DNA of 64,000 nucleotides from Apostichopus japonicus. Lineage: Eukaryota > Echinodermata > Holothuroidea > Aspidochirotida > Stichopodidae. Shown piece by piece: positions 59,101 to 64,000 of this stretch. Position 1 is the stretch's first letter. Every line of letters starts with the position of its first letter. The stretch covers positions 8,433,001 to 8,497,000 of the forward strand of contig NC_092570.1 in the NCBI RefSeq assembly GCF_037975245.1, given 5' to 3'. The notes under the pieces were generated by a model. That model made no database searches. It was not told the origin of the DNA and saw nothing but the letters and a program-made list of their open reading frames with translations. Both the position numbers and the translations under genes were made by a program.

Positions 59101-59976
59101 ACAGAGACACACATTTAGCAGAATTAGTTTCATTTATTCCTTTGCTGAAATGGTAATTTGCTGGTCAATGGAGAGACAAATTGAAGCATTCCAACAATAA
59201 ATGCCAGTTAAATCATTCAAATACAAAGCTAGTTCAAGGTTGTCACTGGTATCTTTGACATTTAAAGATGCATCTAGATGCAAGTAGAAACTTGACATTA
59301 TTCTCACCACACCATGTAATATACAGTAATGGATATCACTGACCAAGCCATGTGATATTATACAAATAATGAATGGTTATGAGTGCAACAGTGCAAATAT
59401 TTCATGAGTTGAAAGATGGAATGTTCCATTCAATGAGGTGCAGCCAAGTTGAATGGAACAAATTACATCTTTCAAAGAAATTTGGATATAATTGGATGTA
59501 AAATGCACTCATGCAACAGATTGTATTGTACAGACAGGTTTCTCTGCTCTCTTACCATTGAAAAAAGTGCTATCAAAAAAGTATAACCCATGGTTCTATT
59601 TCATAGAGTGTAATAGAGTGGATTTTGCATGCAATCAATGAGCAATTGACCAATCAAATGACCAGAATACAATTAGGTGTTGTATAATAATGGATATCAC
59701 TGACCAAGCCATGTGACATACAGTATTGGATATCACTGACCAAGCCATGTAATATACAGTTATGGATATCACTTACCAAGCCATGTAATTCTTTTCATAT
59801 TGATGAATGTGCATGATTATTCAACTCATACAGGCTAAAGTACTTTAAAACTGATGACTACTTACGTTGTTGAATAGGCCACCTTGAGCTCTACCTTAAC
59901 CCTGTATTCAACAATAATACCAAGGTTTTCTCTTCTTTCATCAGCAATTTTACCATTCTCATCAAGGTCAGTCAAT
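53168..59976 (-). CDS. Beta-arrestin-type arrestin, C-terminal four exons (5' part not found)
   Basis: Arrestins bind phosphorylated GPCRs at the plasma membrane, stop G-protein coupling and carry receptors to clathrin/AP2. Coding exons on the minus strand: 59976-59866, 54907-54813, 54452-54407 and 53267-53168 (stop TGA 53170-53168), joined in frame by GT/AG introns. The first holds ENLGIIVEYRVKVELKV, matching human VLGILVSYRVKVKLVV in the arrestin C domain. The second holds ISVELPFKLSHPKPED (human VSVELPFVLMHPKP). The third gives PLDTNLISFE, where LISFE replaces the clathrin box LIELD and still fits the L-hydrophobic-x-hydrophobic-acidic pattern. The last holds DDDLIFEDFARLRLQG, the AP2 beta-adaptin binding helix with both Phe and both Arg kept, then 9 residues to the stop. 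Upstream exons were not found in 60-64 kb. The AP2 helix and clathrin box favour beta-arrestin over visual arrestin. Confidence 0.92.
53560..54205 (-). repeat. Nuclear-receptor half-site repeat, inverted copies in the last arrestin intron
   Basis: Several degenerate units of the family at 17.4-18.3 kb, in reverse orientation. The best is TGACCT 54167-54172, TGACCT 54177-54182 and TGACTT 54184-54189, the exact mirror of the spacing 1 and 4 layout. Others carry TTGACCTC or ATGACCTTC near 53632-53660 and TTTGACC near 53803 and 53952. The repeat relative to the gene direction matches that in UVRAG (same strand as transcription). Confidence 0.7.
54962..55285. repeat. Tandem duplication of ~165 bp in an arrestin intron
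   Basis: Two adjacent near-identical units at about 54962-55127 and 55129-55283, both beginning GATATGAATAACCATGAATG and ending with an A-run and AGCAGAAGCTTA. They lie just upstream (transcript sense) of the exon at 54907-54813. Confidence 0.85.
55286..58480. other. Large arrestin intron, part 1
   Basis: No coding sequence was recognised in this part of the ~5-kb intron between 59866 and 54907. A short perfect palindrome with 7-bp arms lies at 57211-57229, a G-run at 55944-55962, and A-runs near 57049-57061. No transposon ends were seen. Confidence 0.4.
58540..58745. repeat. ~80-bp tandem repeat, 3 copies, in arrestin intron
   Basis: Three units carry CTGTACCAACCACAGTATCA or a close variant, then GGACTTTAAGGATTCTATAG, then AAATTATGTAATCT. 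Unit starts are near 58540, 58605 and 58674. Confidence 0.7.
59325..59790. repeat. Dispersed short repeat 'TGGATATCACTGACCAAGCCATGT'
   Basis: Near-identical ~40-bp segments (GGATATCACTGACCAAGCC, then ATGTAATATACAGT) occur near 59332, 59691, 59727 and 59763; the last three are in tandem. They lie in the arrestin intron, ending ~75 bp from the exon at 59976-59866. Confidence 0.75.
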
Positions 59977-61800
59977 CTAAGAGAGGGAAGAAATAAAAAA
60001 ACGACAACATTAGAAGGACAAATAAAACAATTTACCCTCTAGCAAACATGAAAAACCAATCAAATTTGTTTGTTTATAGGTCAACAGTTAAATATAGGAA
60101 TGATATAACCTTCAACATGTGCAGTATTTAAATACCTTCAAATACATGTATATAGCATTCTCTGCCAACTAAATATTTCTTTCTGTTCATAATGCTAAAT
60201 ATCCTCTGTGGATTGGCCACATATGTATCATATGAACTTTAACCTTACTGTATGAATTCTGTACAGAGTACTACCATCTACTCACTGAACTTCACTTAAA
60301 TATCAGTTGTCTGGTTTCTGACCAATGCCTCTGACAAAAATAAAGTCGGAGGTCTTTACTAATTTATTCATCAGAGTGATTTCCACTTTGCTAAAAGATT
60401 TCAACTCAACTCCTGAGCAGAGTTGACAAACCTTGTCTAGATTTGGAAGAAAATGCTAAACTAGCTTCAGAAATTGTTAACCATTCGTTGTCCCCTTTAT
60501 GTCAGGAAAAATCAGAGTAAAAGAGTGGATAGGTCTCAACCAGGTATCAGCAGAGTTAAGTATAAAATCCCTAGCGGATAAAATAACTTTTTTGCTACCA
60601 TGAACATGAGTCAGATGTGAAGCCCCCTGATACATTTCATGGGATGAAATGTTGAAGAAATCAGATCAACGTAGAAGAGGCCACATGGTGTAACTATCCC
60701 TCAATGGAAGATACTTTCATGCTTAAACACGTTAAGAATTGAGGAAAATTCATGGGAAGCAGTGAATTTACTTGGAAGGCCAATGACAGGGTACATGCAA
60801 CATTAGTAACCAGAGGCCATTATTCGGACCATTCTAGCTGAAATTCCATGGTGTCAGTTTTGCAGATCAGTCTACAACGCGGATATGACTTACATGTGAT
60901 TTCTTGCATCAAGTGCAGTTTCATTCAAACCATAACAATGAATTTGGGTTATTTTGTATTTTTGTATGAAAATACAACATCTGCCTTCAAGAGAGTTTAC
61001 CTTGACATTACTGTTGCCTTCCTTGGAGATTAAACTCAAAGATTTTTTATTTGGTCAGGATGGAAAATAAAATCAACAAAGCAGCAAGATCGTATACCAA
61101 GATACAAAATGAAATCAAGAACAGAGTGAGAACAACGCATATGACAGTTTACTTTCTTTTAAACACCGAGATAACCTTTGAGGAAAAATGGAGAGGCAGA
61201 AATGAGGTTAAGTGAGATTAGCAGTGCTCAGAGCAATTAGTAACAACATAAAAGAATATCATACACCGGCAGGCATGACAATACTACCTAGGGAAATCAG
61301 TTGCTGGGTTTAAGCAAACAGAGCAGCTTTACGGTTTCATATAACAGCTAACTATACAATTACATGATTTGCATAGGCAGGTGTCAGGAGTTTACTATTC
61401 AGGCTGCCATGACACACCTGTATGTAATCACATTATGAGGAGCAAAAATGAAATTTCCTTCCTTTACCACAAACCAAACCAAACTGGCAAACTGTTAGAT
61501 GAGGAGAAACTTGTATTGAGTATAGTTAATTACTACAAGATAACCTGGAAATTTGAATGTTATAAAACTCTGAAGGTGTCTACTAGGTAATATGAGGAAG
61601 AGTAGACGGCAGCCAATCAATTGACGATGGAGAGGAGAGGCAGGGAAAGCAATAGGAGCTAACATGAATGTATGAGATATGCACTAGCAATGAAGCACAA
61701 CATTTGAAGTATATGTTGCTGGTTACATGCATGCAAAACATACACGGATCATAAATTATCATGTACAATCATCAAAGCTGAGTAGGACTCATATGATTTT
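59977..61800. other. Arrestin intron upstream of the first visible exon
   Basis: The expected preceding arrestin exon was searched for on the minus strand and not found. Plus-strand ORFs near 60848 and 61369 are of chance length with no family resemblance. Nothing else was recognised. Confidence 0.35.
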
Positions 61801-61805
61801 GATAT

Positions 61806-61843
<38 letters not shown>

Positions 61844-61901
61844 TTCTCTTAATGCAGCAGAGTTGTTTAACAGTTTTTCTGTTATTCCTACATATAGATA
61901 A

Positions 61902-61940
<39 letters not shown>

Positions 61941-61950
61941 TATATATATA
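61800..61950. repeat. (TA)n microsatellites
   Basis: Two AT/TA runs at about 61801-61842 and 61903-61949, with a short unique segment between. ORFs rich in Ile and Tyr across them are artefacts. Confidence 0.9.
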
Positions 61951-62185
61951 ATGCAATGTTCAATACTAAGTAAAGCACAACAATGCAATATTGATAATTC
62001 ATTGCAATGTACTATACTAATAACAGAACGTGTACTGTACAATACAATGCACATCAGTGTGCCATACCACTTATACACATTATCATGTACAACATACCGT
62101 ACAATGAACAGTCTAATATGCAACAAAATAACTAGTACAATACAGAGGCGGGGATTTTGTTTCAAATATTGGGGGGAACATTTGC

Positions 62186-62864
62186 TTGGGTGCTAGCAGG
62201 ATTTTCTAACCTGGGGCGCGCGAATTACTATCAAAGCGGGGCGCCACCATTGGTTGGCGCGCAGCGTACAAGAAAATTTCTGGTTTTGATAGCCCCCCAG
62301 ATCACCGGAAATGGCACTTCTAGGGCTTGAAAATGACCAACCAGATGTACACTTTTACTTGAGAACCAAGTTTTTTCCAATAGTTTGTTTTTCCATCCAT
62401 AACCTTTTTCAAGATTGTCACCAGTCACACATCATGTTCGACCTCATCGCATCTCCTGTAGATCATTGCTTTTGTAGGTAATTCTACGTAACGGCCCAAA
62501 ATACCCGTCAGGCCCATTTTTCAAGGTTTTAAGCCCATTATTTTTTCAGAATTTGAAAAATAAATTCACTTCAAAACATACCCATAATGTTGCACAAAAT
62601 TTCATCTATGGACAACCGATATAGAAAAAACCCCTTCAACCCCTAACAGACCGGTCAAAACTGCACGAGTAGAGGGCAAGTATGATGAAGAATGTTGGTC
62701 AGGGAATTTTCGAAAATTCAGGCACAGTTATTTTATTGGTGTACAAATATTAAAACCTCTTATAACGGCTATAAAACTTCAATATAAAAAATACAAAAAA
62801 TATGCTCAAGGGAGGGCGGTCTCCTCCTCCCCCCTACTGGGCGGAAATAATATATACGCGCCTG
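62186..62864. mobile_element. Copy C of the ~2-kb non-autonomous transposon, internally deleted
   Basis: It matches copy B from just inside its left end (TAGCAGGATTTTCTAAC, core at 62236-62310) to the AACCTCTTATAACGGCTATAA segment. It then jumps to a short right end with TATATACGCGCCTG. The left terminus is diverged and no clear target duplication remains, so it is older than copies A and B or was altered after insertion. Confidence 0.7.
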
Positions 62865-63900
62865 TGGTTAGAAATCTTGTAGGAAACAGGCCAAATGGAA
62901 ACCCAGTGAACCCATTTCCATGTGGACCATATATATGATTGTACGTACTTACACTCATACACAAGAGATGTACAGACATTATGATCATAATCATGAGTGA
63001 CAACATGCTATACAGTCACAGAAACGACCACGAAGAGTCATTTACCTCATGCAGCATGTGTTGGATGAAGTTTTAGCCACCACCTAGTATGATTTGGATA
63101 CATGATCTCACTTATTATGTTCTATTAATAGCCACAAAAAAATATGCCACCAAATATTGGGGGGGGGATATTAGATACTATATCCCCCCACCTAAAATAT
63201 TGGGGGGACATGTCCCCCCGTCCCCCCCATGATCGCTGCCCATGGTACAATATACCAACTTTAAAATAACTGGGAGAATTTACCTTCAGTTGCAACACAC
63301 ACTACGGCACATTGTAACATACAATACAGTGTAACGCAAGTACAGTTTATAATACAATACAAAATAAAATACAATATTTACAATATTATATTTACAATAC
63401 AACACAGTAAAGCAGTACAAACAAATGCGTTTAGGCACTTAATTACAATATAAATGCTAAACCCCCAGCTCCCTCCTAAAGTGCCTCTTTCCTGTGAGGC
63501 GTCAAAACAAAGGTGGGAATTCAAAAGGCCACTTAGAAAAATGGAAGAATTGAGAACATGTTTACAACCTGAAACTGACCATGTTTACTACACTTGAAGG
63601 ATTCGCCTGCATATGTACGTCAATAATAACGCATACATGGCTTGAAAGCAACCAAGGTGAATGTCAGAGTTTCACATTTAAGTACTTGCCAATTTAGGAC
63701 TTTCTATTATAATCCTTGCAGCCATTCTAAGTGGTAAAGATTTCGTCATAATGCATTTGCTTCTTATACGGACTCTCAGACACGGTAAGTTTCATTCGGG
63801 TTCTAAACAATTTCAATATATGCATGCGAGGGAGTGAACCCTGTATAACAAGTCTGATGACAGATTTCACAGTGTACGTGAACTTGGTGAAGCAGAAGTG
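62865..63900. other. Gene-free stretch with G/C-run motifs
   Basis: Segments near 63150-63230 contain paired ATATTGGGGGG and CCCCCCACC motifs, which look like the interior of another MITE, but ends could not be matched. No arrestin exon was recognised. Confidence 0.3.
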
Positions 63901-63904
63901 ATTA

Positions 63905-64000
63905 AAAACAGGTATATTGCATGTATACTGCATGTATATTGCATGTATATTTGCATGTATATTGCATGTTTGTTGCATGTACATTGCATGTTTAATGCAT
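63905..64000. repeat. TGCATGTATAT minisatellite at window edge
   Basis: About seven tandem 11-13 bp units (GCATGTATATT or variants such as GCATGTTTGTT) run to the end of the window. TGCATG recurs in each unit. Confidence 0.85.

Noticed and set aside
61749-62196. Ile/Tyr-rich ORFs on both strands
   Set aside because: They are translations of the (TA)n microsatellites.
63050-63100. Possible minus-strand arrestin exon before a GTAAAT donor
   Set aside because: The peptide does not align with the arrestin segment expected upstream of the exon at 59976.
63722-63784. Possible plus-strand exon between a CAG acceptor and a GTAAG donor
   Set aside because: Only one frame is open over 21 codons and the peptide resembles nothing recognised; chance splice-site pairs of this kind are common.

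Overview
The window is nuclear DNA from an animal. Three spliced protein genes are recognisable, and coding exons make up only a few percent of the sequence. Introns are short to medium with GT/AG boundaries. The rest is AT-rich DNA full of mononucleotide runs, minisatellites and decayed transposons. The protein sequences, the hAT-like and TTAA-type MITEs and the LINE remnants together suggest a marine invertebrate deuterostome, most likely an echinoderm. This is inference; no species marker is visible.

Layout. (1) 0.7-13.8 kb, plus strand: all but the N-terminus of UVRAG (13 coding exons, complete 3' end), followed by a probable long 3' UTR. Its introns carry a hAT-like MITE, a TTAA-type MITE, a purine-rich minisatellite and a repeat built around nuclear-receptor half-sites. 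(2) 17.4-18.3 kb: the main array of that half-site repeat. (3) 19.6-21.8 kb, minus strand: a complete WDR83 (MORG1) gene in four coding exons. (4) 22-36 kb: no host gene recognised. It holds an SGNH-domain retroelement fragment, a Ty3/gypsy-type gag with a broken protease, three tRNA-like sequences, a 74-bp tandem array and the 3' end of a LINE. (5) 36.4-46.3 kb: a nest of transposons. Two inverted copies of a ~2-kb non-autonomous element lie on either side of the reverse-transcriptase part of a Tx1/L1-like LINE; one of them split the LINE's endonuclease region. Other MITEs with target-site duplications lie in or near this nest. (6) 46.3-53.1 kb: no genes, but a pyrimidine minisatellite and a 91-bp tandem array. 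(7) 53.2-60.0 kb, minus strand: the last four coding exons of a beta-arrestin-type arrestin; earlier exons were not found and probably lie beyond the right edge.

UVRAG acts in the Beclin1/VPS34 complex in autophagy and endosome maturation. WDR83 is a WD40 scaffold for ERK signalling and a spliceosome-associated protein. Beta-arrestin couples activated GPCRs to clathrin/AP2. They are not a known pathway unit, but UVRAG and ARRB1 also lie on the same human arm (11q13), so their closeness here may be old synteny.

No CRISPR array, bacterial operon or clearly new enzymatic system is present. The most unusual signals are a dispersed repeat with a fixed nuclear-receptor half-site layout, and a ~100-bp GC-rich core shared by otherwise different MITE families.
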